Positions 18,361 to 28,386 of a DNA stretch of 64,000 nt are shown here, piece after piece (the first letter of the stretch is position 1; each line of letters begins with the position of its first letter). The notes under the pieces are model-generated. The model ran no database searches. It saw only the letters and a list, made by a program, of their open reading frames with translations, and was not told the DNA's origin. This DNA comes from Nitrospira sp. (GTDB lineage Bacteria > Nitrospirota > Nitrospiria > Nitrospirales > Nitrospiraceae), in contig JAFEBL010000006.1 of NCBI GenBank assembly GCA_018242665.1, forward strand, positions 62,001 to 126,000, written 5' to 3'. The position numbers and the translations under genes are program-made.

Positions 18361-18505
18361 CCTAAGCCTCCTCACAAACAAGACGATGGTGGTGGGCGGA
18401 TGCTGATCTCTTGGCTCACGCGGATGTTCTGACTGTACCATCGCAACTCACTTCAGCCATTCCACAGAGGCCGTACCTCGTTCGTATAGGGGAGCGCCGC
18501 AGCTA

Positions 18506-18530
18506 TAAGTGCCTGAAATAGCGGCACTTA
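18506..18530. promoter_or_regulatory. Inverted repeat in the intergenic region
   Basis: TAAGTGCC and GGCACTTA form perfect 8-bp arms around a 9-base spacer. There is no T-run on either side, so an operator upstream of the lipoprotein gene is as likely as a terminator. Confidence 0.3.
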
Positions 18531-18585
18531 ATGCTTGACCGAAGCGAGGGAAGATTGAGTACAGAGTGGCAGAGGCAAGTTTAGC

Positions 18586-18624
18586 TAAGAAAAAACAGGG
18601 CGCCCCGCCTGGCGGCGAGGTGCC
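18586..18624 (-). terminator. Intrinsic terminator of the RTX/type I secretion operon
   Basis: Just after the RTX stop, the minus strand shows an 11-bp GC-rich stem (one mismatch and one wobble) with a 4-base loop at 18599-18624. CTGTTTTTTCTT follows. This is a textbook Rho-independent terminator. Confidence 0.85.
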
Positions 18625-18636
18625 TTCCAATCGCTT

Positions 18637-21600
18637 CTAGTGCCAGTTGGCGGCAAGAATCTGCTGCACGTCCTGTGGACGTTGGGCAATGGCCTGATCC
18701 CAGCTCAGCCCCGTCTGTTGGGTAAATCCCGCCATAGCCTGAATGAGTTGATTCACCTGAGTGCTCATTAATTGTTGCCCATTGCCGGCTTGAACCGTTT
18801 CGATTTGATTGGCTGCTCCTCCGTACCAGTTGGCAATCGTCACCTGATCCGTCGAGCCATACACGGCAATACGCAAATCGTTGGCACTCTGACTCAGCAT
18901 AAGGTCCAGGGGATTGATCCCCGACGCAAAATTCAAGCGATCACCAGTTCCGCTGGCATCTGTAATCGTGTCCTGGCCATCTCCGCGAGCCAGCTGGAAG
19001 ACGTCATTGCCCGTCCCACCATTGAGAACATCATTCCCTTTTCCACCCGACAACGTATCGTTGCCGTCGCCACCCATCAAAACATTGTTGCCGGCATTGC
19101 CGATCAAAGAATTAGCTAGTGTATTGCCCGTTCCGTTGATCGCGGCTGTTCCAGTGAGAGTCAGATTTTCCACGTTCGCACCCAAGGTCCAGGTCACCGA
19201 GCTCTGCACCGTATCGATGCCGCCGCTCACTGCCTCGACGACCGTATCCCCCGTCCCGACCACATAGGTGTCGTCTCCGGCCCCACCGGTCAGGGTGTTA
19301 ACAGCGGTATTGCCGACGAGAATGTTATTGAGGGCGTTCCCTGTCCCGTTGATCGCGGCTGTGCCTGTGAGAGTGAGGTTTTCGACATTGGCAGCGAGGG
19401 TATGGGTCACGGAACTCTGAACTGTATCAATCCCCGCATTTACCCCCTCGACCACGGTGTCACCAGCCCCAACGACATACGTGTCGTTTCCCGCCCCCCC
19501 GGTCAACTGATTGGCGGCACTATTCCCGGTCATCACGTTGTCCAGTCCATTTCCTGTCCCATTGATTGCAGAGGTGCCGCTTAGCGTAAGATTTTCAACA
19601 TTGGCACTTAGCGTGTACGTCACGGAACTCTGAATCGTATCCAGGCCTTCACCGGCCAATTCCGTCACCTTGTCGCCGACGTTGTCTACGAGATACAGAT
19701 CATCCCCCTGCGCTCCAATCAGCGTGTCCGCCCCGGCCTCTCCACTGAGAATATTTGCCGCGCTGTTGCCGGTCAGGGTGTTAGCAAGACTATTGCCGGT
19801 CCCGTTGACCGCAGCAACGCCAGTTAAGATGAGATTTTCGAGATTCGTGCCCAGCGTCCAACTGATATCGGACTTCACCGTGTCAGTGCCGGCACTTGCT
19901 GCTTCGATAACGGTGTCGCCAAGGCCCACCACGTAGGTGTCGTTTCCGGCCCCACCCGTCAGGACATTGACCGCACTATTTCCAGTTAAGGTATTATTCA
20001 GAGAATTGCCGGTACCATTGATGGCGGCGGTTCCAGTGAGGGTCAGATTTTCCAAATTCGAACCCAGCGCATAGGTCAGACTGCTGGACACTGTATCGGT
20101 ACCTTGCCCGGCTGATTCGATTACGATGTCGTTGATATTGTCGACCACAAACAGATCATTTCCGGATCCACCGGTCATGCGATCTGCGCCAGTGCCCCCA
20201 TCCAGCGTGTCATTGCCTGCGCCGCCGGAGAGCGTGTCGTCGCCGCCCATTCCGAACAGTGTATCGTTCGTCACATTTCCGTAGAAATAGTCCGTGTCTT
20301 CGGTGCCGACCAGATTGACGCCTTCCGTATGGGCCAGCATGGCATTGTAGTCCCACACCGTCCCATCGCTGAATTGGATGCGATCAACGCGCATCCCATC
20401 GGATGTGAAGAACCCGCCAAGATTTACCTGATCTTCGGTGCCATTGATCGACAGGACGGCATCGGTCCCAAAATCAGGCGTGGCACGCAAAGTGATTTCG
20501 CTCGGAGCAATGCCATCAATCAATTTGAGCGTATCAATCTCACCGCTGACTCCCTGCTCATCGATGGCATCTTGCCCATAGCCGCGGCCGAACACATAGG
20601 TGTCGTTTCCGCTATATCCTTCCAGGAAGTCATTTCCAACGCCTCCGTCGAGCGTATCATTGCCGGAGGACGCCCGAAGCTGGTCATTCCCCCCTAACCC
20701 TTGCATGACATCATCTCTCACGGTTCCGTCAAACCAATCATCCGCCTCGCTGCCGACAAAAATCATCCGGCTTTCAATATTGGCAAGCCCCCACACCGTA
20801 CCATCCGCGAACACAAACTCATCGACTGTCTGCCCGGGCAGCGAGAAGTATGAGCGCACCGTCAATTGATCGTTTGTTCCACTCACTCTGAGAACAAGGT
20901 CATGGCCATGGTTCTCAACGATGAGATCGGCGGACGCGATATTTGATAGAACCTCCACCCGGTCGAGGCCCGTATGCGCGTACCACTGGCTACCCGTTTC
21001 CACTGTATCCTGCCCATATCCACGACCAAACACGAATGTATTGTCACCAGTGCCGATCAGCGTGTCATTGCCCGCCTGTCCATCCAACCGGTGAGAACCA
21101 GACAGCTCATTGTCCAGAGCGTTCCCGACCAGATTCACCTGCGTTGTCGGGCTCAGAAACAGATCATCCTCAATCCTCACGTTTTCGACATTGTTCGGAG
21201 TCTGAAACGTCAGCGATTCCGTCGGGCTGAGGTAGATCGTATCAGTGCCTGCATTTATTTCCTCGGTGATGACTTGGCCTAGAGACCGCAGGTGGTACGC
21301 ATCATCCCCTGCACCACCAAAGAGCTGGTCTCCAAGACCTGCGGATTCCAAAATGTCATTGCCCTCGCCACCACGCAAGACGTTGGATCCGTCATTCCCG
21401 TACAGTCGGTCGTTTCCGGCACCACCGTCTAATTCATCGTCGCCGGCCTCGCCTTGCAAGACATCATCGCCCAACCCACCGAGCAACACATCGTTGCCCC
21501 CACGCCCTTTCAGCCAATCCCCAACTTGGCTGCCTTGCATACGATCGGCAAAGCTCGTTCCTTGCAACGTTCCACCGCTTTCTGGAGAGGATAACTGAAA

Positions 21601-24600
21601 GCCTCGGGCGAGCAACTCGGCGTCCGTCAACACCGTCCCGTCAGCAAATTCAAACTGACGGATGGTATGGAACTCGGCAGGAGCGTCCAATCCAAACCCG
21701 GTGATCTGAATTGAATCCTCACCATTGCCCACCCGCAACACCAACGAATCGCTTGGTGCCACATCCAAACTCAGTGATTCGGCCGTGATGCCCGCACCAA
21801 AGATGAGGCGATTGCGTTGCACCGCATCGTCTTGGATCGTATCGGTACCATCACCCAGATTAAAACGGTACGTATCGAGTCCGCTTCCGCCAATCAGCAG
21901 ATCGTTCCCCCTACCACCCTGCAGATCATCCTCGCCGCCCCCGCCCTGAAGCGTATCATCGCCCTCACCCCCATCAAGCACATCCGATCCTGCTTGGCTG
22001 GAGAAGAACGGAGAATCTCCAAAGAGGAGATCATTGCCGGCTTCGCCATAGAGCAGATCGTCCCCAGCATCTCCGACTAGCTGATCTGATCCCTCTCCAC
22101 CAAACAATTGGTCCTGTCCCGCACCAGCCCATAGCTGGTCATCGCCCTCTTCCCCATCCAGCGTATCGTTTCCACCTGCGAGACTCAGAACGGTAGGATT
22201 GTTTCCATCCCCGTACAGAAAATCGTTTCCGGCACCGCCGACCAAGAAATCATCACCTTCACGTCCCTGCACATCGTCGATGCCATCGCCACCGTCCAGT
22301 TGATCATTGCCGAGTCCGCCGTTCAGCACATCATCGCCGGCTTCCCCTGAAAGAACATCGTCTCCATCTTGGCCAAACAGCGCATCATGACCTTCCCCAC
22401 CGAACAGCGTATCGCTTCCCGCATCTCCTTGGAGTTCATCATCCCCTTCGTCACCGAAAAGCGTATCATTCCCCTCCTGCCCGATCATGCGATCATTGCC
22501 GGCACCACCCCAAAGCTCGTCGTCTCCGAGGCCGCCCTGCAATTCATCAGCGTCAGCGCCCCCATCAAGGAAATCATTCCCGGCAAATCCGGCAAGCCGA
22601 TCCATCCCACTTCCACCGTACAGAATGTCGTCGCCTCCACCTCCCTGTAACTCATCAGCTCCGGCACCACCGTCAAGAATATCAGCGGCCCCAGGGTCGC
22701 CAGAAAAGTCGCCGACTAGGAGGTCATCCCCATCACCTCCAGAGAGCATGTCGGCTCCGGCACCTCCGAACAACGAATCGTTTCCCTCGCCCCCATCAAG
22801 CCAATCTTCGCCTGCAATCGTTTGAGTGAAATCCGATTCGCCATATAAGCGATCGTCACCGGCTCCGCCGAGCAGAATGTCATTCCCGCCATCGCCGACA
22901 AGCAAGTCGTTGCCGGCCCCTCCATCGAGATAGTCGTCGCCTCCCGACAGTGAGGTCACAGCGGGTTGTGGCGATGGATTCCACATGAAATTTTCATCAA
23001 AAAGACTCATCCAGCCGGCTGGGCGATTCTCTCCGCGAAGAATATCATTGCCATCTCCTCCCAACAGCACATCGGCGCCCATCTCCCCCAAGAACGTGTC
23101 GTTACCCATCCCACCATCGGCGTAGTATGCCCCGCCATCGACACGAAGACCGCTGGAATCCCAAAAGTCGGCGACACCCACAGCATAATCGTCGCCGGCC
23201 CCTCCCAGGAACATATCCCCCTCAGTCATCATTGCGTAATCATTCCCCGAACCGCCAATCAAGTAATCATCCCCGAACCCACCTATGAACACGTCATCGC
23301 CGCTGCCGCCATCCAATAGATCGTTGAAGGCACCAACAACCGCCCAATTGTCTCCACTAAGTATATCGTTGCCGCCATTTGCATGGATTTCTGTCGGGCC
23401 TAAGCCTGGGGAAAACGCTTCAGATTCTCCACCACCTAGGTAGGTATCTACAAAAGGTCCTGTCGGAACTCCTATGTCGCGCGGCATGCCCGACATGTCC
23501 CGCAGCTGAATCCCCATCTGACCGCTTTGGAAATTCTCGTTGACGATCAGCACTCCGTTGACGATTAGATCGGTTCCTGACATCACATAGTTGGTTCGAC
23601 CGTCAAGACTCGTATATGTATTCCCCGCATCACCCGTACGGCGAATACCGCCCTGCAACACACGGCTGTCAAAAACAATCTGACCCCGAGCATCGCTGTC
23701 TTCAATCCGATCCATCCCATCGCCGACATTGTAAATGTACGTGTCGAACCCGATGCCGCCTTCGAGGAGGTCAAAGTCGCCAGCGCCGCCGAGAAGAGAG
23801 TCGTTTCCGCCGTTCCCCACAAGATGATCCTCTCCTCCGAGTCCGCTTAAGACGTTTCTTGCGCTGTTTCCAACGATCGTGTTCGCGAGTTCATTGCCCA
23901 TTCCATTTCTTACGCTTGTCCCGATAATCGTGAGGTTTTCGACTTGGGAGTCAAGGGTGAATGTGACCGAGCTTTTTACTTCATCCCTGCCACCATTCGC
24001 GTACTCTCGAACCACATCGCCAATGTTATCGACAATGTATACATCGTCTCCCGGCCCCCCCAGCATGGTATCGGCGCCGCTTCCACCATCAAGAAGATCG
24101 TCATCTTGATTTCCTTCCAGATAATCCTTACCGCCTTGCCCATAGAGCTGGTCTTTTCCTTGGCCACCATATAGATGATCTCCCCACAATAGACTTCCAG
24201 TGAGGAAGTCGCCTTCCTGTCCACCAAACAGCACTTGGGGCAAGGGAAGAGCGTCAGAACCCAGCTCATAGGCCAACTCAAGATCATTAAAATGGATTGG
24301 GGAGGGAAGACTGATGGAATGGCTGTCCACCTCAATCTTTTTCACTAAGAATGCGGCCCGATCTTCGAGATACTGCGATGTAAGGTCTCCCACACCGGTG
24401 TCCGGCTGCAACAGCGATAGTTCTCCCATCTCGTTGTGGCGGCTGTAGAGTGCTTGGGTCGTATCTCGATCCGCTCCTCGCAACACGAAGGGGTTGAGTT
24501 CCTTCAGCGCATAGCGATACGCGACCCCTAACGCATCGTCCGGACCATCTTGCAGGGCGATCGTCGCCATATTGCTGGCCGACTCGCCAACCAAAGAGTC

Positions 24601-25950
24601 AATCCGATATAGAGCACCAGTAAGCACGGCAGTGACTTGTTGAATGTTTTGATAGAAGGCATTCCTGTTTGTGAAATTGCCAAAATCGCCAGGTTGCCGG
24701 CCGAATGGCGTACTTGAAACGTTTCCCAAAAACACTTTGCGAAGTGCATCTAAAGACTTTTCCAGAGTGTCACCTTCGACTTGTGGAATGACACCTGGCA
24801 ATACCGTTACATCGGCTCTCTGAGCCGAAACAGCATTAAAAATGTCCTCAATTTTCGACTGCTCGAGATTAGGATCGACCTTCAGAAATAACTCTTGGAG
24901 GGCAAGGGAATCTACGAGGAGAGTGAGACTGTGAGTGTTCCCATACTGGAACTCTCGCTGTTGGTTGAAGCCCTCGAGCAGAGGTTGTCCCTCAATAAAT
25001 ATGTTTTTTGAAGGAGCATGGATCCCTGAGTTGGCGACAAACTGCACGTCACTGCCAGTCTCAGCATTCCCGATTAACTGAACAACCTTGCCTAACGCTT
25101 CACTCTGCGTCGGGATACCGCCCACGACTCCGGCTGGGACTGTAAAAAATTCAATGTTCCCTGTACCTATCGTTGGGAATCGGGTCAGTGTGGCCTGACG
25201 CGCAGCATCATACCCGGCATCGCCATAAATGTTTCCTGCAGCCCCACTCCTGAACAGTGTCCCATCTGAGTCAAATGCGAGCAGACGTCCCTCAAGATCC
25301 AACACCATCCGACGAAGAGTTTGCTCAACCGGCTGCCCGTCCTGCCCCAGTTCGGAGACGAACCCGCGTCCAGCGCCATTGAAGGTGTAGGTTTGCAGAA
25401 TGCGATCGGAATGCATCTCAGTGAAAACAGTGGCCAAATGGCCGCTTAAGGAATACCCCGTCACGTTGATCTTGGCGTCCGGAGCCACTTTACCCCCAGC
25501 AGCAGTCAGCTCACGCCAGTAACGCTCCAGACTCACCAGTTGAGCCAAAGCAAAACCATAATCCTTAATTTCACCATCGGCTCCCGGCAGGCCGTCCCGC
25601 TGCCAATCTCCACCTTGGGCCTCATCACGGTACTCGGTACTTCGGATGGAAAGAGTATATTGTTGCGTCTCTCTATCGAATAGAAGCGTGGCGCTAAACC
25701 CCGTCGCGTCACTGGCGTGATGGTCGACAATTTGATATCGAGCAAGAAACTGATCTGCTAATGCGCTGGTGAACCGAGTTTTGCCTGTGAGATCTGCCTC
25801 CGTTGGGCTGATTCCAAGTATGTTATTGTTGCCCAGCAGCAAGCGCGACTTAACTGCGGGTACATCTTGCAAATCGATCCCTTGAAGGTAGGATTCTGCA
25901 GCGATTTGCTGGAGAGCAAAATTGAGCCACACCGTCGCATTACTTGACAT
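18637..25950 (-). CDS. Giant RTX protein with N-terminal lipase-like domain (type I secretion substrate)
   Basis: This 2437-residue acidic exoprotein lacks a Sec signal. The first 350 residues resemble an alpha/beta-hydrolase (class 3 lipase-like) fold with INVTGYSLSGHLA around Ser167; the usual GxSxG ends in Ser-Gly here. From about residue 570 come dozens of GGxGxDxLx calcium-binding nonapeptides in several blocks. These are separated by haemolysin-related modules (YRFNLGDGTDTI, YVFGRGYGQD). Near the C-terminus are five longer tandem repeats (ENLTLTGTAAINGTGN...). The final 60 residues should hold the uncleaved secretion signal. The start overlaps the preceding exported-protein gene by 11 bases. 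It is probably a secreted or surface-bound adhesin or lipolytic enzyme. Confidence 0.9.
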   Translation of the reverse strand: MSSNATVWLNFALQQIAAESYLQGIDLQDVPAVKSRLLLGNNNILGISPTEADLTGKTRFTSALADQFLARYQIVDHHASDATGFSATLLFDRETQQYTLSIRSTEYRDEAQGGDWQRDGLPGADGEIKDYGFALAQLVSLERYWRELTAAGGKVAPDAKINVTGYSLSGHLATVFTEMHSDRILQTYTFNGAGRGFVSELGQDGQPVEQTLRRMVLDLEGRLLAFDSDGTLFRSGAAGNIYGDAGYDAARQATLTRFPTIGTGNIEFFTVPAGVVGGIPTQSEALGKVVQLIGNAETGSDVQFVANSGIHAPSKNIFIEGQPLLEGFNQQREFQYGNTHSLTLLVDSLALQELFLKVDPNLEQSKIEDIFNAVSAQRADVTVLPGVIPQVEGDTLEKSLDALRKVFLGNVSSTPFGRQPGDFGNFTNRNAFYQNIQQVTAVLTGALYRIDSLVGESASNMATIALQDGPDDALGVAYRYALKELNPFVLRGADRDTTQALYSRHNEMGELSLLQPDTGVGDLTSQYLEDRAAFLVKKIEVDSHSISLPSPIHFNDLELAYELGSDALPLPQVLFGGQEGDFLTGSLLWGDHLYGGQGKDQLYGQGGKDYLEGNQDDDLLDGGSGADTMLGGPGDDVYIVDNIGDVVREYANGGRDEVKSSVTFTLDSQVENLTIIGTSVRNGMGNELANTIVGNSARNVLSGLGGEDHLVGNGGNDSLLGGAGDFDLLEGGIGFDTYIYNVGDGMDRIEDSDARGQIVFDSRVLQGGIRRTGDAGNTYTSLDGRTNYVMSGTDLIVNGVLIVNENFQSGQMGIQLRDMSGMPRDIGVPTGPFVDTYLGGGESEAFSPGLGPTEIHANGGNDILSGDNWAVVGAFNDLLDGGSGDDVFIGGFGDDYLIGGSGNDYAMMTEGDMFLGGAGDDYAVGVADFWDSSGLRVDGGAYYADGGMGNDTFLGEMGADVLLGGDGNDILRGENRPAGWMSLFDENFMWNPSPQPAVTSLSGGDDYLDGGAGNDLLVGDGGNDILLGGAGDDRLYGESDFTQTIAGEDWLDGGEGNDSLFGGAGADMLSGGDGDDLLVGDFSGDPGAADILDGGAGADELQGGGGDDILYGGSGMDRLAGFAGNDFLDGGADADELQGGLGDDELWGGAGNDRMIGQEGNDTLFGDEGDDELQGDAGSDTLFGGEGHDALFGQDGDDVLSGEAGDDVLNGGLGNDQLDGGDGIDDVQGREGDDFLVGGAGNDFLYGDGNNPTVLSLAGGNDTLDGEEGDDQLWAGAGQDQLFGGEGSDQLVGDAGDDLLYGEAGNDLLFGDSPFFSSQAGSDVLDGGEGDDTLQGGGGEDDLQGGRGNDLLIGGSGLDTYRFNLGDGTDTIQDDAVQRNRLIFGAGITAESLSLDVAPSDSLVLRVGNGEDSIQITGFGLDAPAEFHTIRQFEFADGTVLTDAELLARGFQLSSPESGGTLQGTSFADRMQGSQVGDWLKGRGGNDVLLGGLGDDVLQGEAGDDELDGGAGNDRLYGNDGSNVLRGGEGNDILESAGLGDQLFGGAGDDAYHLRSLGQVITEEINAGTDTIYLSPTESLTFQTPNNVENVRIEDDLFLSPTTQVNLVGNALDNELSGSHRLDGQAGNDTLIGTGDNTFVFGRGYGQDTVETGSQWYAHTGLDRVEVLSNIASADLIVENHGHDLVLRVSGTNDQLTVRSYFSLPGQTVDEFVFADGTVWGLANIESRMIFVGSEADDWFDGTVRDDVMQGLGGNDQLRASSGNDTLDGGVGNDFLEGYSGNDTYVFGRGYGQDAIDEQGVSGEIDTLKLIDGIAPSEITLRATPDFGTDAVLSINGTEDQVNLGGFFTSDGMRVDRIQFSDGTVWDYNAMLAHTEGVNLVGTEDTDYFYGNVTNDTLFGMGGDDTLSGGAGNDTLDGGTGADRMTGGSGNDLFVVDNINDIVIESAGQGTDTVSSSLTYALGSNLENLTLTGTAAINGTGNSLNNTLTGNSAVNVLTGGAGNDTYVVGLGDTVIEAASAGTDTVKSDISWTLGTNLENLILTGVAAVNGTGNSLANTLTGNSAANILSGEAGADTLIGAQGDDLYLVDNVGDKVTELAGEGLDTIQSSVTYTLSANVENLTLSGTSAINGTGNGLDNVMTGNSAANQLTGGAGNDTYVVGAGDTVVEGVNAGIDTVQSSVTHTLAANVENLTLTGTAAINGTGNALNNILVGNTAVNTLTGGAGDDTYVVGTGDTVVEAVSGGIDTVQSSVTWTLGANVENLTLTGTAAINGTGNTLANSLIGNAGNNVLMGGDGNDTLSGGKGNDVLNGGTGNDVFQLARGDGQDTITDASGTGDRLNFASGINPLDLMLSQSANDLRIAVYGSTDQVTIANWYGGAANQIETVQAGNGQQLMSTQVNQLIQAMAGFTQQTGLSWDQAIAQRPQDVQQILAANWH
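19080..20160 (-). repeat. Five in-frame tandem repeats inside the RTX gene
   Basis: Five copies of a unit encoding ENLTLTGxxAINGTGN followed by a GGAGNDTYVVG-type calcium motif recur about every 205-250 bp. The DNA copies are similar enough by eye to recombine, which would change protein length in frame. Confidence 0.8.
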
Positions 25951-26935
25951 TCGTTAACTCCCTAAAACTCATCTCATAATTGATCGGCTTAACAACCTTG
26001 CCGATAAACCAATAAGCGAAATCAAAATCTCTACTGCGCCCTGCCCTGTATTGATAATAGGGACAGGCCTGACCAGTAAGCCACCACACACCTGTGAGGT
26101 TGTTGCGAACGTTTCCAGTTCGGATATATCCACGCCGTACGCCTAAGACCTCTCCGCTCTCCAAGTCCAATACAATGAGTTCGCCACCAGCAATTCCCAT
26201 TTCTCGATCGTGAGGCCGAACAATACCTCGCCATGTATACCCATACCTCGCGTTCCTCACTGCGCCGTACTCCTTGGTCATGGTGCGTGGGTCTCTCCCA
26301 TTCGACCCTAGATATCGTTCATATTGAGCACGATTGCTCGGAGCTATGAAATACGACTTGTCAAGAAATGATTTCCCCCAGCTCGGTTTCTTACTAGGAG
26401 CCAGAGGATGTTCCAAAAATTTATAGCGAAGCGGTCCAACGAAAAGGAACTCCGGATCCTGAGATTCTGCATCCATGTACCCATATGGATCTTCCATGGC
26501 ATAGAGATGCTCTTGCATGTAGTCATTCGCGTACTCACGCGGCCGCATCATGTAGAGCCCTTCAACGTTCTCAACAGTTTTGTAGATAAACTCCCCCGCC
26601 TCCGCCTTACAGAGATGGTCAAAATACTCTCGGCTCGTCATCCCTGGCTTATATCCGCTGTCCTCCGGCACTGGATTCGGAATTTTGATCGAATGAGCAA
26701 ACCGCCCCTCTTCCGTCGCCAACGGATCTGCGGCTGTGAGCTTGGTCACGCCACCGCACACTTCTCCTGGCGCCAACGTTCGACGCTCACAACTCTGTCT
26801 GATCTTCTCAATGGCTTTTTGAAACCGTTCACCGACGGTCTCGTCTTTCTGAAAAAGTCCCGCACTGCTAACACTCGTCATTGCCAGCATGCTGACCAGT
26901 GTCAGCATGCCCAACACTGTTCCGTTTTGTTTCAT
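25940..26935 (-). CDS. Exported protein of unknown function in the type I secretion operon
   Basis: This 331-residue protein has a Sec signal peptide (MLTLVSMLAMTSVSSAG). The mature part is rich in Tyr, Arg and Glu. It contains Cys in REVSCERRTLAPGEVCGG-like spacing (SCERR, then EVCGG), a further Cys in HLCKAE, and a WWLTGQACPYYQYRAG segment near the C-terminus. I do not recognise a family. I chose the ATG at 26935 because GAGGGG precedes it. It lies between the HlyD gene (53 bases upstream) and the RTX gene (11-base overlap). That position suggests a periplasmic or surface partner of the RTX protein, such as a chaperone, inhibitor or processing factor. Confidence 0.75.
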   Translation of the reverse strand: MKQNGTVLGMLTLVSMLAMTSVSSAGLFQKDETVGERFQKAIEKIRQSCERRTLAPGEVCGGVTKLTAADPLATEEGRFAHSIKIPNPVPEDSGYKPGMTSREYFDHLCKAEAGEFIYKTVENVEGLYMMRPREYANDYMQEHLYAMEDPYGYMDAESQDPEFLFVGPLRYKFLEHPLAPSKKPSWGKSFLDKSYFIAPSNRAQYERYLGSNGRDPRTMTKEYGAVRNARYGYTWRGIVRPHDREMGIAGGELIVLDLESGEVLGVRRGYIRTGNVRNNLTGVWWLTGQACPYYQYRAGRSRDFDFAYWFIGKVVKPINYEMSFRELTNVK

Positions 26936-26988
26936 TGGTACCCCTCGTCCTGAAGGTTCCTTGCGCCATCGTCTACGCATTGACAGGT

Positions 26989-28386
26989 CTACCGCTCCCG
27001 CAAACTTTCTTTCATCGACTTCAATAGTGGGCTCAGCACAAATTCAATCACCCGCCGCTGTCCCGTCTTGATTTCCACCGTCACGGCCATGCCGGGGCTG
27101 AGATGAATGTGCTTTCCCTCCACCTGCATCGTGGCTCGATCCATACTCACCCGGGTCGCATAGACCAGTCCGCCCTTCTCTTTGTCTAACGGTACCGCAT
27201 CGTCCGAGACGGTCAACACCTTTCCGGGAATCGTCCCGTACAGCGTAAACGGAAACGTTTCGATCTTCAGTTCTACCGATTGCCCTTCCTTCACAAATCC
27301 AATGTCTCTATTTTCCAACTGTGCCTCAACTTCAACTGGATGGTCCTGAGGCACAACTAGCAGCAGCGTTTGAGCCGGCGTCACCACCCCGCCCACCGTG
27401 TGCACCGTCAATTGCTGAACCACGCCATCGATCGGGGAGATCAGTTTCTGAAGTTCTGTTTTTTGCCCGGCTTTCCGCACCTCTTGGACAAGCGACGCGG
27501 CTTTCGTCTCCATAGCCGACAGTTCTGCTTGCTTGCTTTGCTGAAATTCCGAGATGAGCACCTGATAGTTCTGCTCTGCCTCGGCCAAGGCCGCTTGATC
27601 CTGACGCAATTTGCTCTTCTGCCCTGCCCACTCCTGCGCTTTATCGATGCGTTGTTGTTCAAATTGGAGGTAGTCCATCTTCGACACATACTGCTGTGCC
27701 AACAACGCACGGTAGGCCGCGGCCCGCTCATTCTCCATCGGAACAGTGGCTTCAAGGCGTCGGAGATTGTCTTTCGTCGCATCCACCGCGGCGTGACGCT
27801 GACTGATCAGATGTCGTGCGGCATCTACCCGGGCAGCATATTCCCTCGTCTGATCCCGTAAGAGCTGCCGTTGCAGCAACACAAATTCCGGATCGACATC
27901 ACCCGGCGCGGCAAACGTACTTTGTCCAGCTATCAGGGCTTGCAACCGAGCCGCCTCGACCAGAGCGGCTCGATATTCACTGGACGCCCGATCACGGTCT
28001 GCGCTGTTTTGAGTCGCGTCGAGCTCAATCAGAATTTCTCCCTGTTTGACCACTTGACCGTCTTGCACATGGATGGCAGCAATCACGCCGGCTTCAAACG
28101 GTTGAATGGTTTTGGAATAGCCGCTGGGAATGATTTTGCCCGGCGCCACCGCCACGATATCGACTTGGCTTAGTGAAGCCCATGTCACGGCTGAGGCGAA
28201 GGCCAGCATGATGGTCCAGAGAATCGCCCGGCCGATCGGCGACGGCGGGGCATCCTGAATTTCAAGGATGGCGGGGAGAAACTCGATCGCTGGTCCTCGG
28301 GCTACAGCGCGAGATGGCTGAGCCGAACCGACGCGCCCAAGCGCTCGCATCCCTGCCAGGCTTCGTTGAAAGACATTCATCATCAC
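26989..28386 (-). CDS. HlyD-family type I secretion membrane fusion protein
   Basis: This 465-residue protein has an N-terminal cytoplasmic segment and one transmembrane helix (about 55-75, AILWTIMLAFASAVTWASL). A lipoyl/biotinyl-like half motif (GVIAAIHVQDGQVVKQGEIL) follows, then a long coiled-coil hairpin, the second lipoyl half (KLISPIDGVVQQLTVHTVGGVVTPAQTLL) and a beta-barrel C-terminus. It bridges the ABC transporter to the outer-membrane channel for RTX export. The start overlaps the ABC gene stop by 4 bases (ATGA). No TolC gene is in this operon; the distant OprM-like gene at 61-62 kb belongs to an RND pump. Confidence 0.93.
   Translation of the reverse strand: MMMNVFQRSLAGMRALGRVGSAQPSRAVARGPAIEFLPAILEIQDAPPSPIGRAILWTIMLAFASAVTWASLSQVDIVAVAPGKIIPSGYSKTIQPFEAGVIAAIHVQDGQVVKQGEILIELDATQNSADRDRASSEYRAALVEAARLQALIAGQSTFAAPGDVDPEFVLLQRQLLRDQTREYAARVDAARHLISQRHAAVDATKDNLRRLEATVPMENERAAAYRALLAQQYVSKMDYLQFEQQRIDKAQEWAGQKSKLRQDQAALAEAEQNYQVLISEFQQSKQAELSAMETKAASLVQEVRKAGQKTELQKLISPIDGVVQQLTVHTVGGVVTPAQTLLLVVPQDHPVEVEAQLENRDIGFVKEGQSVELKIETFPFTLYGTIPGKVLTVSDDAVPLDKEKGGLVYATRVSMDRATMQVEGKHIHLSPGMAVTVEIKTGQRRVIEFVLSPLLKSMKESLRER

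Noticed and set aside
18637-25950. Repeats in the RTX gene as a possible CRISPR array
   Set aside because: The repeats are in-frame glycine/aspartate codons with no conserved direct repeat and no unique spacers.
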